DNA from: SHAN690 sp038131955 | GTDB lineage: Bacteria > Bacteroidota > Bacteroidia > Flavobacteriales_G > Salibacteraceae | Assembly (NCBI GenBank): GCA_038131955.1 | Contig: JAYPQK010000002.1 | Location: 496,001 to 560,000, forward strand | Direction of reading: 5' to 3' | DNA length: 64,000 nucleotides | In this document: in pieces, positions 8,304-16,900 of the stretch | Numbering within the stretch: position 1 is the stretch's first letter | How the letters are laid out: the number at the start of each line of letters is the position of its first letter | Program-made: the position numbers and the translations under genes | Notes under the pieces: generated by a model | Database searches by the model: none | What the model saw: only the letters and a program-made list of their open reading frames with translations | Told to the model about the DNA's origin: nothing

Positions 8304-9746
8304 ATGCAACGCGTACTCTTGATTCTGATTGTCTTTATTGCCGCACTCACAAGCTGTAGGCGAGAGAGAATTTTTGAAGGAAAGGCCGAGCTGGAATTCT
8401 CTACTGACACCATCTTTTTTGATACGGTTTTCACCACGATCGGCTCGATCACGGAGCGGGTGAAGGTTTACAATCCGTACGACAAGACGGTTAAGATCGA
8501 ACGGATCTTCGTGGAAGAAGGGGAATCTTCCAATTTTAAGCTGAACGTGGATGGTACACCGGGCCGGGAAGTTCGCGACCTTGAGATCGCTCCATTCGAT
8601 AGCCTGTTCGTATTTATTGAGGTTACCGTAGATCCGAACGGCGGAACTACGCCCATGATTCTGGAGGAGGATTTAAGGTTTGTCACCGAGCAGAATGTCC
8701 AATCGGTGAAGATGGTAGCCTGGGGACAGGATGCCTATTTCTACCCGTCCATATCCTTTGGCGATTCGGATGGGGATGGCGTAGGCGATGGATGGGTTCT
8801 TCCTACCGATAAACCCGTCATATTCTATGGATATTCTCTAGTGGATTCCGGGGCGGTACTGACGATCCCTTGTGGGGCTCAGGTTCATTTTCACGCCAAT
8901 AGTGGTTTGATCGTAGGGCACGAGGCGTCGCTACAAATATTAGGCTGCCAGGACGACCCGGTGGTGATACAGGGAGACCGGCTAGAAGATTTCTTTGACG
9001 AAGCTCCCGGGCAATGGGGACAGATCTTTGGAGGTATCTATCTCACGCAGACTAGTGTCGACAACTACGTGAATCATGCCATCATCATGAATGGCACGGT
9101 TGGCTTTGTGGTGGATTCTAACACGAATGAAAACCCAACGCTCACCATCGAGAATTCACAGATCCTCAACATGAGCTACAGCGGGATCATCGGCCAAGAT
9201 GCTAGAATTGAAGCTACGAACGTGGTCGTAGCCAATTGTGGCGATCACGCCGTGTCGTTACGCTATGGAGGTGACTACAAGTTCACCCATTGCACCTTTG
9301 CCAACTACTGGTCAGGAAATCCTCGCAGTCGCTGCATTCTCTATTTGAACAATTACTTCAAGGTGGACGGAGTGACGTACGTACGTGACTTTAACGCTCA
9401 ATTTGAGAACGTCATCATTCACGGAACGTTAGATGAGGAAATTGACATCGACAACGACGATTCAGAAGCGTTTGACTATTACTTCGACCATTGCGTGATC
9501 AAGCGAGACACGACATCCTTGTCTTTCGATCACTTTGAATCGTGCATCTTGAATCCGCTAGGTCCTGTTGTCGATGGACAGCGTTTACACCCTTTGTTTG
9601 AGGATCAGAATGAAGGATATCAACTCTATGACCAGAGTGTTGCTAGACATGCAGGAAAGGTCACTGACCCTCCGACGTTAGTAGACATCGACGGAAATAC
9701 ACGGGATGGTTCTCCGGACATCGGAGCTTATGAATTCCTTCCTTGA
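8304..9746 (+). CDS. Lipoprotein with right-handed beta-helix
   Basis: A 480-residue lipoprotein. The N-terminus MQRVLLILIVFIAALTSCRR is a type II signal peptide with lipobox LTSC. Residues 20-140 look like a beta-sandwich domain with repeated TDTIFFDTVFTTIGS and PFDSLFVFIEVTVDPNGG strands, of the kind that precedes beta-helices in Bacteroidota. From about 190 to 430 short beta-helix turns recur (TIENSQILNMSYSGIIG, EATNVVVANCGDHAV). The end, DGSPDIGAYEF, is the motif found at the end of many pectate-lyase-like beta-helices. The substrate is unknown. The ATG at 8304 is chosen because it begins the signal peptide; the frame is open upstream to 8220, over the L31 promoter. Its stop is 2 bp from the stop of the convergent gene. 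Confidence 0.85.
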   Translation: MQRVLLILIVFIAALTSCRRERIFEGKAELEFSTDTIFFDTVFTTIGSITERVKVYNPYDKTVKIERIFVEEGESSNFKLNVDGTPGREVRDLEIAPFDSLFVFIEVTVDPNGGTTPMILEEDLRFVTEQNVQSVKMVAWGQDAYFYPSISFGDSDGDGVGDGWVLPTDKPVIFYGYSLVDSGAVLTIPCGAQVHFHANSGLIVGHEASLQILGCQDDPVVIQGDRLEDFFDEAPGQWGQIFGGIYLTQTSVDNYVNHAIIMNGTVGFVVDSNTNENPTLTIENSQILNMSYSGIIGQDARIEATNVVVANCGDHAVSLRYGGDYKFTHCTFANYWSGNPRSRCILYLNNYFKVDGVTYVRDFNAQFENVIIHGTLDEEIDIDNDDSEAFDYYFDHCVIKRDTTSLSFDHFESCILNPLGPVVDGQRLHPLFEDQNEGYQLYDQSVARHAGKVTDPPTLVDIDGNTRDGSPDIGAYEFLP

Positions 9747-9748
9747 CC

Positions 9749-10114
9749 TCAGAACTGCGACGTACGCAGCATAACTAAGGTGCAGGCCTCTTCGGTATGA
9801 ATACCCTGGGCTTCCGCCTTCTTTCGAAATTCTTCGTTCTCCGTTCCCGGGTTGAAAATGATCCTCTTTGGAGATAGCCCGAGGATATAGTCATACAACT
9901 CAGGCTGACGTTTAGGGCCAACGTACATGGTAACGGTATCCAGATCATCGATCTGTTCAGGCCAATCGATAATGATCGGAGTGCCTGTGATTTCTCCTTT
10001 TCTTACTCCCAGAGGAACAACTGGGTGCTCATAGTCTTTGAGCATATTGGTCGCCAGGAAACTGTATCGTTCGGGATTGTCGCTAGCGCCAATGATGGCG
10101 GTTTTCTTTTTCAT
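9749..10114 (-). CDS. CoA-binding protein (CoA_binding_2 family)
   Basis: A 121-residue single Rossmann domain. The start KKTAIIGASDNPERYSF carries the GASDNP-type nucleotide loop, followed by HPVVPLGVRKGEITG and the conserved RIIFNPGTENEEF. The C-terminal EACTLVMLRTSQF is typical. Family members bind CoA in crystal structures but have no proven role. The ATG at 10114 overlaps the stop of the upstream gene by one base (TGATG), so the two genes form a coupled pair. Confidence 0.85.
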   Translation of the reverse strand: MKKKTAIIGASDNPERYSFLATNMLKDYEHPVVPLGVRKGEITGTPIIIDWPEQIDDLDTVTMYVGPKRQPELYDYILGLSPKRIIFNPGTENEEFRKKAEAQGIHTEEACTLVMLRTSQF

Positions 10115-10479
10115 CAATATTCATCGTCACCGTCGCCCCCGTGATCGTCATTGTCGCTCTTGTCTTCCGCCTCGTCAGTTGAATCGCCGTCTGAATCATC
10201 CGACTCCAACTCATCCGCGAAATCCTCACGCAGATTACCATCATCATCGTAATCTTCATCATCCTCGATGATCTGCTGTGCCTCCGCCTTGGTCATGCGC
10301 ACCAGATAGTATACCTCTTCAGTCTCAAAGGGAAGCGCAGAGATCTTATTCCCTTTAGCATCCTTGTAGGTAATAAGGTTCTCTTCGAAACCGAACGGGT
10401 ATTCTACCTTGATCTGGTTGATCAAGTCTTCAGTTAGCTTATCGTAATCCTTGGCAATTCTGGGTTTTCCTGATGACAT
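10114..10479 (-). CDS. Conserved acidic protein of unknown function
   Basis: A 121-residue protein. The first 75 residues are a small alpha/beta region (RIAKDYDKLTEDLINQIK, then YPFGFEENLITYKDAKG). The last 45 residues are almost entirely Asp, Glu, Ser and Gly and are probably disordered. Similar proteins exist across Flavobacteriia, where I recall them sometimes mislabelled as DNA primase; nothing here supports primase activity. The ATG at 10479 is taken because the earlier in-frame start would add residues that look like untranslated leader. It is coupled to the CoA-binding gene downstream. Confidence 0.7.
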   Translation of the reverse strand: MSSGKPRIAKDYDKLTEDLINQIKVEYPFGFEENLITYKDAKGNKISALPFETEEVYYLVRMTKAEAQQIIEDDEDYDDDGNLREDFADELESDDSDGDSTDEAEDKSDNDDHGGDGDDEY

Positions 10480-10591
10480 TCTTTCTCTTTTCCTTGGACA
10501 AAGTAATGGTAAAGGATAAAGACAAATCAAAATTTCGTACTAAGATTTTTTCAAGCCGATATTATAAAGGTCTGTACGGCGGTCTCTGAGG

Positions 10592-12043
10592 TTACGCACG
10601 CTGCCTTTGGTATTGAGTTCTCAGCAGATCAAGGTCCACATCTACAATGAGGGTCATCTCATTATTTGGAGTAGCCTGCGCCTTGATCGCATTCTCCGGA
10701 AAGGCAAAATCTGCAGGGGTAAACACAGCCGACTGCGCGTACTGGATATCCATGTTACTCACCTTAGGTAAATTGCCTACACAACCTACTATAGCTACAT
10801 AGCACTCGTTTTCAATCGCCCATGCTTGAGCGCACCTCCGCACGCGGTGATATCCGTTTTGGGTATCGGTGAGAAAGGGAACAAAAAGCATTTGCACACC
10901 TTGATCCGCATAAAGGCGACCTAATTCCGGGAATTCCACATCGTAGCAGATCACGACCCCGATCTTACCACAGTCGGTATCGAATATCCCCAGTTCATTG
11001 CCGCCGGTGATCCCCCAAGCCGTTATCTCACTCGGCGTGATGTGGATCTTCCGATACTCCTCGCTGCTGCCATCACGTCGACAAAGGTGAGAGACGTTGA
11101 AGAGCTGATTGTCTTGCAACATCGGATAACTTCCCGTGATGATATTGACGTTGTATGCCACGGCGAGATCCTTGAAATACGCTAGGAGAGGTTCGCTGTA
11201 CATCGCCAATTCACGCATGGCTTTGGACTCCACCATGTCGTTGTACTGAGCGAGCAAAGGAGCGTTAAATAGTTCCGGGAAGAAGACGAAGTCACTGTTG
11301 TAGCCTGCGATCGCGTCCACGAAGAACTCGATCTGCTCTTTGAGAGCATCCAGATTTGGGGTCGGCCTCATTTGCCATTGAACCAAACCGAGTCTAACCA
11401 CCGACTTCTGTCTATTGATCAGTTCGGGTTTCTTCTCATAGTAGAGGTTATTCCACTCGATCAATGTGGCGTACTCCTTTGACTGCACATCTCCTTCCAA
11501 GTAGTTGCTAAGGATTCTTCGCACGTGGAAGTTATTGCCTAGCTGAAAGGACAAGATCGGATCATAGATCTCATTGACTCGCACCTTTTCGATGTACTGA
11601 CCAGGAGTCATTTCGTCTGAATACTTCGCATATCCAGGAATACGCCCTCCTGCTACTATTGAGCGTAGATTCAAGTTCTCGCAAAGCTCTTTACGCGCAT
11701 CGTACAATCGACGTGCTAATCTAAGTCCTCTGTATTCGGGATGCACGAATACCTCGATGCCATAGAGCACATCGCCCTTAGGGTCGTGGGTTGAAAATGA
11801 GTAATTGCCAGTAACCTCCTTATAGGTATGATCATCACCAAAAGAGTCGTAGTCTAGGATGAGCGATAAAGCAGCGGCAACGACAACCCCGTTCATTTCT
11901 ACGCATATCTGTCCTTCCGGAAAGATGTTTAACAACCGTGCGATAGACTCATGATCCCAGTAGCTCATGCGACTGCCTGTATAAGCCTCAATCATCGCCT
12001 CTCTCAAGTCAGTATAATCTTCAATCGTCAGGTGCCGAAGCAC
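10592..12043 (-). CDS. Fusion of GNAT acetyltransferase and carbon-nitrogen hydrolase
   Basis: A 483-residue two-domain cytoplasmic protein. Residues 1-190 are a GNAT acetyltransferase, with the acetyl-CoA region in EVFVHPEYRGLRLARRLYD. Residues 215-480 are a nitrilase-superfamily amidase with the catalytic triad visible: Glu in FFPELFNAP, Lys in YRKIHITPSE and Cys in GVVICYDVEFPE. This fusion is widespread in Bacteroidota and its substrate is not known. The start is a GTG at 12043, the only start codon between the preceding TAA and the first conserved residues (LRHLTIEDY). The gene begins 26 bp after the end of the possible extended reading frame of the LexA-like gene, suggesting one operon. 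Confidence 0.88.
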   Translation of the reverse strand: MLRHLTIEDYTDLREAMIEAYTGSRMSYWDHESIARLLNIFPEGQICVEMNGVVVAAALSLILDYDSFGDDHTYKEVTGNYSFSTHDPKGDVLYGIEVFVHPEYRGLRLARRLYDARKELCENLNLRSIVAGGRIPGYAKYSDEMTPGQYIEKVRVNEIYDPILSFQLGNNFHVRRILSNYLEGDVQSKEYATLIEWNNLYYEKKPELINRQKSVVRLGLVQWQMRPTPNLDALKEQIEFFVDAIAGYNSDFVFFPELFNAPLLAQYNDMVESKAMRELAMYSEPLLAYFKDLAVAYNVNIITGSYPMLQDNQLFNVSHLCRRDGSSEEYRKIHITPSEITAWGITGGNELGIFDTDCGKIGVVICYDVEFPELGRLYADQGVQMLFVPFLTDTQNGYHRVRRCAQAWAIENECYVAIVGCVGNLPKVSNMDIQYAQSAVFTPADFAFPENAIKAQATPNNEMTLIVDVDLDLLRTQYQRQRA

Positions 12044-12156
12044 TACTGTTCTTTCATCTGTTTTTTAGCTCATGCCTCTTTCTTTTTGTTCATTTCGTCG
12101 AGTCGATCTCGGATCTCGCGAATCTCGCGAAGGAGTGCATCTTGCTCCGTCCCCTT

Positions 12157-12855
12157 TCATTCATCGAAGCCGAACATGGTCATGCCTTCTGCCTTCCAGA
12201 CTTCGGCAATATCTTCGACATCCACTTGGAATGGATCATAGGCTGGATTATCGCTCTTGAGCGTGAGGTATCCTGACTTCAACTCATTCAGCACTCGCTT
12301 GAATACGATGCCTTCACTCCTACTAACAATGATGTAGAGTTCATCGTTCTTTATCCTATTCCAATCCATGACGTAGCTGCCCATGATGTATGCTCCGGAA
12401 GGAATGGGTAGCATGCTATCCCCATTGACCTGAAATACCCGATAGGTCTTCCCTTTGGACACTTCCGGAAACGGCAGGTCAAAGACGGGCAAGGACTCAA
12501 TGAACTCCACATCCCCGAATCCATTGAGATAACCTGCAGCGGCTTTCACCGGTACGAGAGTGATTCGCTCTTCTCTATCCGCAGTATCCACTGCTATAGG
12601 TAGGATCCTCAAGGAGCTACCTGAAGCCCGTTCCATCGGAGACAAATTGCCATCCAAAGGTCGTCCCACCAGGTCGTCCATGGTGTAACCAAACTTCTCA
12701 CAAACGTGGAGTAAAAACGAAATCCGGGGATCAGCCCTTCTTTCTTCATACGCGCCGATGAGAGATCGCTTCACTCCCAATTTCTTGGCAAGCTGATCTT
12801 GGGTTAGTCCGGCTTGTTTGCGAATGAATCTGAGATTATCAGCGATAAAATGCAT
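12157..12855 (-). CDS. LexA-like repressor (XRE HTH plus S24 peptidase), tail cut by in-frame TGA
   Basis: A 232-residue regulator. Residues 5-62 form an XRE helix-turn-helix (NLRFIRKQAGLTQDQLAKKL). Residues 105-215 are an S24/LexA self-cleavage domain with Ser in NGDSMLPIPSG, Lys in IVFKRVL and a likely Ala-Gly cleavage site in VKAAAGYLNG. The frame ends FGFDE at a TGA (12157-12159) but stays open for 28 more codons in the same frame, to a TGA at 12070-12072. Those codons encode a heptad-like basic/acidic helix (DALLREIREIRDRLDEMNKK). As I recall, homologues in Flavobacteriia carry such a helical tail, so the stop probably interrupts the original C-terminus. Confidence 0.85.
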   Translation of the reverse strand: MHFIADNLRFIRKQAGLTQDQLAKKLGVKRSLIGAYEERRADPRISFLLHVCEKFGYTMDDLVGRPLDGNLSPMERASGSSLRILPIAVDTADREERITLVPVKAAAGYLNGFGDVEFIESLPVFDLPFPEVSKGKTYRVFQVNGDSMLPIPSGAYIMGSYVMDWNRIKNDELYIIVSRSEGIVFKRVLNELKSGYLTLKSDNPAYDPFQVDVEDIAEVWKAEGMTMFGFDE

Positions 12856-12884
12856 GTGCTAAAAATACGAACATGCGCAATATA
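12856..12884 (-). promoter_or_regulatory. Short promoter/operator region before the LexA-like gene
   Basis: Only 29 bp separate the LexA-like ATG from the preceding wHTH gene. On the minus strand it holds a -7-like box GTATTTTTAG next to the ATG and a TGCGCA palindrome at 12874-12879. An autoregulatory operator here is an inference. Confidence 0.3.
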
Positions 12885-13184
12885 CTAGCCTTGCTGACGC
12901 AACAAATTCTCCAGAGCGGCGAGGTGCTGTTCGAAGGCTGTCCGTCCTTCTGAAGTGACCCGAAACGAAGTATTGGGCTTTTTTCCAACGAAGCGTTTAC
13001 GTACCTCGATGAAGCCCTTTTTTTTTAGCGCAGCGATGTGGCTCGCAAGGTTTCCATCCGTCACTTCAAGGAGAGTTTTGAGCTCGTTGAATTCCACCCA
13101 CTCGTTCACCATTAGCACCGACATGATGCCTAGGCGAATGCGGCTCTCAAAAGCCTTATCGAGTTGATGGATGAGTCCCTTCAT
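12885..13184 (-). CDS. Winged-helix transcriptional regulator (HTH_34 type)
   Basis: A 99-residue MarR/ArsR-like protein that is one winged helix: LDKAFESRIRLGIMSVLMVN, then the recognition helix region TDGNLASHIAALKKKGFIEV and a wing with GKKPNTSFRVTSEG. The Leu-rich C-terminus probably dimerises. The ATG at 13184 overlaps the stop of the upstream membrane-protein gene as ATGA, so the two are cotranslated. This pairing of a multi-span membrane protein with an HTH_34 regulator is a recurring Bacteroidota arrangement. The perfect palindrome at 13831-13849 is the obvious candidate binding site. The role is unknown. Confidence 0.85.
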   Translation of the reverse strand: MKGLIHQLDKAFESRIRLGIMSVLMVNEWVEFNELKTLLEVTDGNLASHIAALKKKGFIEVRKRFVGKKPNTSFRVTSEGRTAFEQHLAALENLLRQQG

Positions 13185-13825
13185 CGATCGTGTCTCACGT
13201 ACATTAGAATACCATAAACAATGTGAAGCACACCAAATCCAAGCGCCCAGAAGATCAGTCCGTATCCGAGAAAGATCAAACAAACGAGACCAAGGATAAT
13301 CTCTGAGAGCCCGAGGTAACTGATCTCTTCAAGACTGAATCGACCGGCATTCATGAGCGCTAATCCGTAAAAAACCAAGGTAGCCGGAGCAATGAGTCCG
13401 ATCAAGCCGTGATAGAACAGGACCAGACAGAAGATACCACCTGTGACAAGGGGAACACTCAGGTTGACGAGCATATGTCGGCTGTACGCCCCCCACAGCG
13501 GCTGCTGTTTTCTATCGGCCTTACGCTTGGTGAAATAATAAGACACCCGGATACTTGCGAGTAAAACCAACAATCCATCCAAGGCAAGAAACCAAGCCAC
13601 CCCGCTATCGATGTGGACAATCCTACCCGTTCCGAAGGGCGTATCTGTATCACGCAAAGCCTAGGGTGCGAGATTTACACGCCAATAGGCAGCCGCTGCT
13701 CCAAAAAGGGCAAACAGCCCGCTGAATACGCCGGCTAAACCACTCAGGGAGATGAAACGCGAGCTTCGTTCCATCAGCGATTTGATGTCCCTCAGTTGAT
13801 CGAGGGGTTGTTTGATGGTCTCCAT
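13181..13825 (-). pseudogene. Membrane protein gene split by an in-frame TAG
   Basis: From the ATG at 13825 the frame reads 54 codons (METIKQPLDQLRDIKSLMER, then a first membrane helix SGLAGVFSGLFALFGAAAAY). It meets TAG at 13661-13663 and then continues in the same frame for 159 more codons with four or five further hydrophobic segments (LALDGLLVLLASI, LVTGGIFCLVLFYHGLIGLI, GYGLIFWALGFGVLHIVYG). As I recall, homologues are single proteins of about 200 residues covering both parts. Either the gene is inactivated, or the second part is restarted at the TTG at 13657, one codon after the stop, or the TAG is read through or is a sequencing error. The last codons overlap the wHTH gene. Confidence 0.8.
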
Positions 13826-13830
13826 AATTC

Positions 13831-13849
13831 TACTTTGAAATACAAAGTA
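13831..13849. promoter_or_regulatory. Perfect 19-bp operator palindrome
   Basis: TACTTTG, five bases, CAAAGTA: both arms match exactly. It lies 5 bp before the ATG of the membrane-protein/wHTH operon and overlaps the likely -7 region on the minus strand, so a bound dimer would block transcription. The likely binder is the wHTH protein encoded in the same operon. Confidence 0.7.
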
Positions 13850-13969
13850 AGTGGAAATGGTCGTCCAAAACACGAACCCGCATGCGGCATCGTTCTTGCT
13901 ATATTTAATAGTGCACCAACCTTTCACTATGGATTCAGTCTGTTACTTTTATCCCCTTCGGATATGGTT

Positions 13970-16900
13970 ATGAGATTCCTCTTCGGTTTGGTTGCAATGT
14001 TGGTCTTCGTCGCTCAGGCGCGAAGCGAGGGATTTGTGCCCAATGCCGGGCAGTGGGACGGCTCCTTCTCCTTCCGCGGTGACTTGCCGAATGGAGCAGT
14101 ATTCGTTGAACAGGGCGCCCTCACCTTCCATCTATACGATCTGGAGGTTCTCGAAAAGGCGCATCATCGACAGTTGGAGTCCGATGCACGAATGGGTTTC
14201 CATGCTTTCAAACTGCACTTCGTCGGTGCGCATACCGACGTCCCATTTGAGACTGCTGATCTCGAGCCCCATTATCTGAACTTCTATTTGGGCAACGACA
14301 AAACGCGTTGGAAGAGACGACTCCCCTCGGCTCAGACCATAACCTATAAAGGGCTTTACGATGGGGTAGACCTTCGATTGACGCACAACGGCGCTTCGTT
14401 GAAGTATGAATTCATCCTCGAACCCGGTGTAGATCCGTCGATCATTCAGATCCGGACTGAAGGTTTGGATGAATTGAAGATCGCTGGCAGCGGAAACCTG
14501 ATCATGGGTACATCCATTGAAGACCTCATGGATTCGGCACCGTATTGTTACCAAACACGAAAGGATAAGCGATTCGACCTCATTTCTCGCTTCTCATTAA
14601 GCGGTGACACCATTCGATATGATATCGAAGATGTGGATCCGAATCTCCCTCTGATCATCGACCCGGAGATCATCTTTTCGACCTTTTCCGGCAGCTCTGC
14701 CGACAACTGGGGCTTCACGGCTACGCCCGATAAGAATGGGTACCTCTATGCAGGAGGAATCGTCTTTGGTCCGGGATATCCGACAACCACCGGCGCTTAC
14801 GACCAATCTTTCAACGCAGGAGGTTATGACTTGGCGATCACGAAATACGACACTTCCGGAACAACCTTGGTTTATTCCACCTACCTCGGAGGTAGCGAAC
14901 CTGAGCAGCCACACAGTATGATCGTCAATGACGATGGCGTGCTCTACGTCATGGGATCTACAGGGTCTTCTAATTTCCCAACGACCAACAACGCCTACGA
15001 TCAAAGCTTCAATGGTGGTCCATTCACCAATGTCTTCTCCTCTTTCGACGACGGAACCGACATTTTTGTGGCCGCCTTCAATGCCTCGGGAACCAACCTC
15101 ATTGGTTCTACCTACCTCGGCGGAACGGAAAACGATGGACTGAACCAAAGCGATGACTTGGTCTACAATTATTCGGATGAGTTCCGCGGGGAGATCAACC
15201 TCGACGACAACGGCAACGTGTACGTATCCTCGTGTACCTATAGTACCGACTTTCCTACGGTCAATGCCTTTGACGCCACCCACAACGGTGATCAAGACGC
15301 TATCGTTACGAAGTTCAACCCTACCCTAACGGGAATTCTCTGGTCGACCTACATTGGGGGAGCAAACGACGAAGCTGCTTATGGTGTAGATGTCGCCGAA
15401 GATGGAACGACCTTTATTGGAGGCGGTACGAGTTCAGGCAATTTTCCAACGACCCCGAATGCTCTCTTCCCGAATTATCGAGGTGGACGAGCGGACGGAT
15501 TCATTCTTCACTTGAGTCGGTCAGGAGACAGTTTGATCTCGGGAACGTATTACGGTTCCAACGCCTACGACCAGATCTATTTTATGCAGCTGGACCGTCA
15601 GGACAATCCTCACTTCTTTGGTCAGACCGAACATGCGGGAAACACGTTGACGGTGAACGCTCTCTGGAGTGATCCGGGAGGAGGACAGATCCTTGGGGTA
15701 CTACAAAACGACCTTTCCGATCGCATTTGGACTACGCAGTTCGGCAGCACTCCGGGTAGACCTAATATCTCACCAACCGCCTTCTTGGTTGACGTATGTA
15801 ATTCAGTCTATATCAGCGGTTGGGGAGGAAGCTTGAATTCGATCCAGAACAGCAACAATGCGAGTAATGTGGGCAACTTGCAGACCACCTTCGATGCCTT
15901 TCAAGCGAATCCGGATAGCGACAGTGGGGACTTCTACCTTGCAGTAGTCGCAGCAGACGGTAACTCTCTCGTGTTTGGCTCATTCTATGGTGGCTCAGTA
16001 ACCGACGACCATGTGGATGGAGGAACGAGTCGCTTTGACCGAGGCGGACAGATCTACCACAGCGTTTGCGCGAGCTGCCAAGGATTTGACGACTTCCCAG
16101 TCGAACCCGATCCAGGCGCCTGGTCAACTACCAACAACAGCGGCAATTGCAACAACGCGGTCTTCAAGATCGACTTCGAACTACCGATCGTTGTGGCCGA
16201 CTTCAATATTCCGCCGTTCGCTTGCGCTCCTTTTACAATCAACATTCAGAATAACAGCGTTACCCAAAGCAGCACCTCGTTCATTTGGGACCTCGCTAAT
16301 GGCCAAACAACGACCACGACCAATCCGTCCGTTACCTTCAACAAGAAGGGACAATACGACATCCGACTGGTAGTAAATGATCCTACTAGTTGTAACCTCA
16401 CAGACACGCTGATCCGTTCGATCACGATCGTACAGGACACGAACATTCGGTTGCCGGATATCCAGCGATGTATTGGAGAACCCGCTGTATTGGGTCCTGA
16501 CCCTGAAGACTACATCGACAACTTGAGCTTTGCCACCGTCAGCTGGCAACCCGCCAATCTGGTGGACGATCCTTCTTCCCTGAACCCAACGGCCACCGTA
16601 ACAAAAAGCACCACTTTCCGATTGGTGATCGACTATGACGGTTGCCAAGAGCGTATCCTTCAAGACATTGTGATTGACGACTATCCCTTAGCCGTTTCTC
16701 AGGACACGATCGTCTGCAGCTCGTTCGATCCCTTCCTGATCACAGGTCAAGCAGTTAGCGATACGGCCACGTATGAGTGGAGTGATGATCCTTCTTTCAT
16801 CAACATCCTCGGCACGGATACAACGCTGCTCATTGATGATCTTCCGGAAGCCTTGAACTACTTCTATTTCCGAAGCACGAAGAACAACGGTTGCCAAATG

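Noticed and set aside
12070..12156. A separate small gene for the helical stretch after the LexA-like stop
   Set aside because: No start codon precedes it and it is in the same frame as the repressor, so it is better explained as the severed tail.
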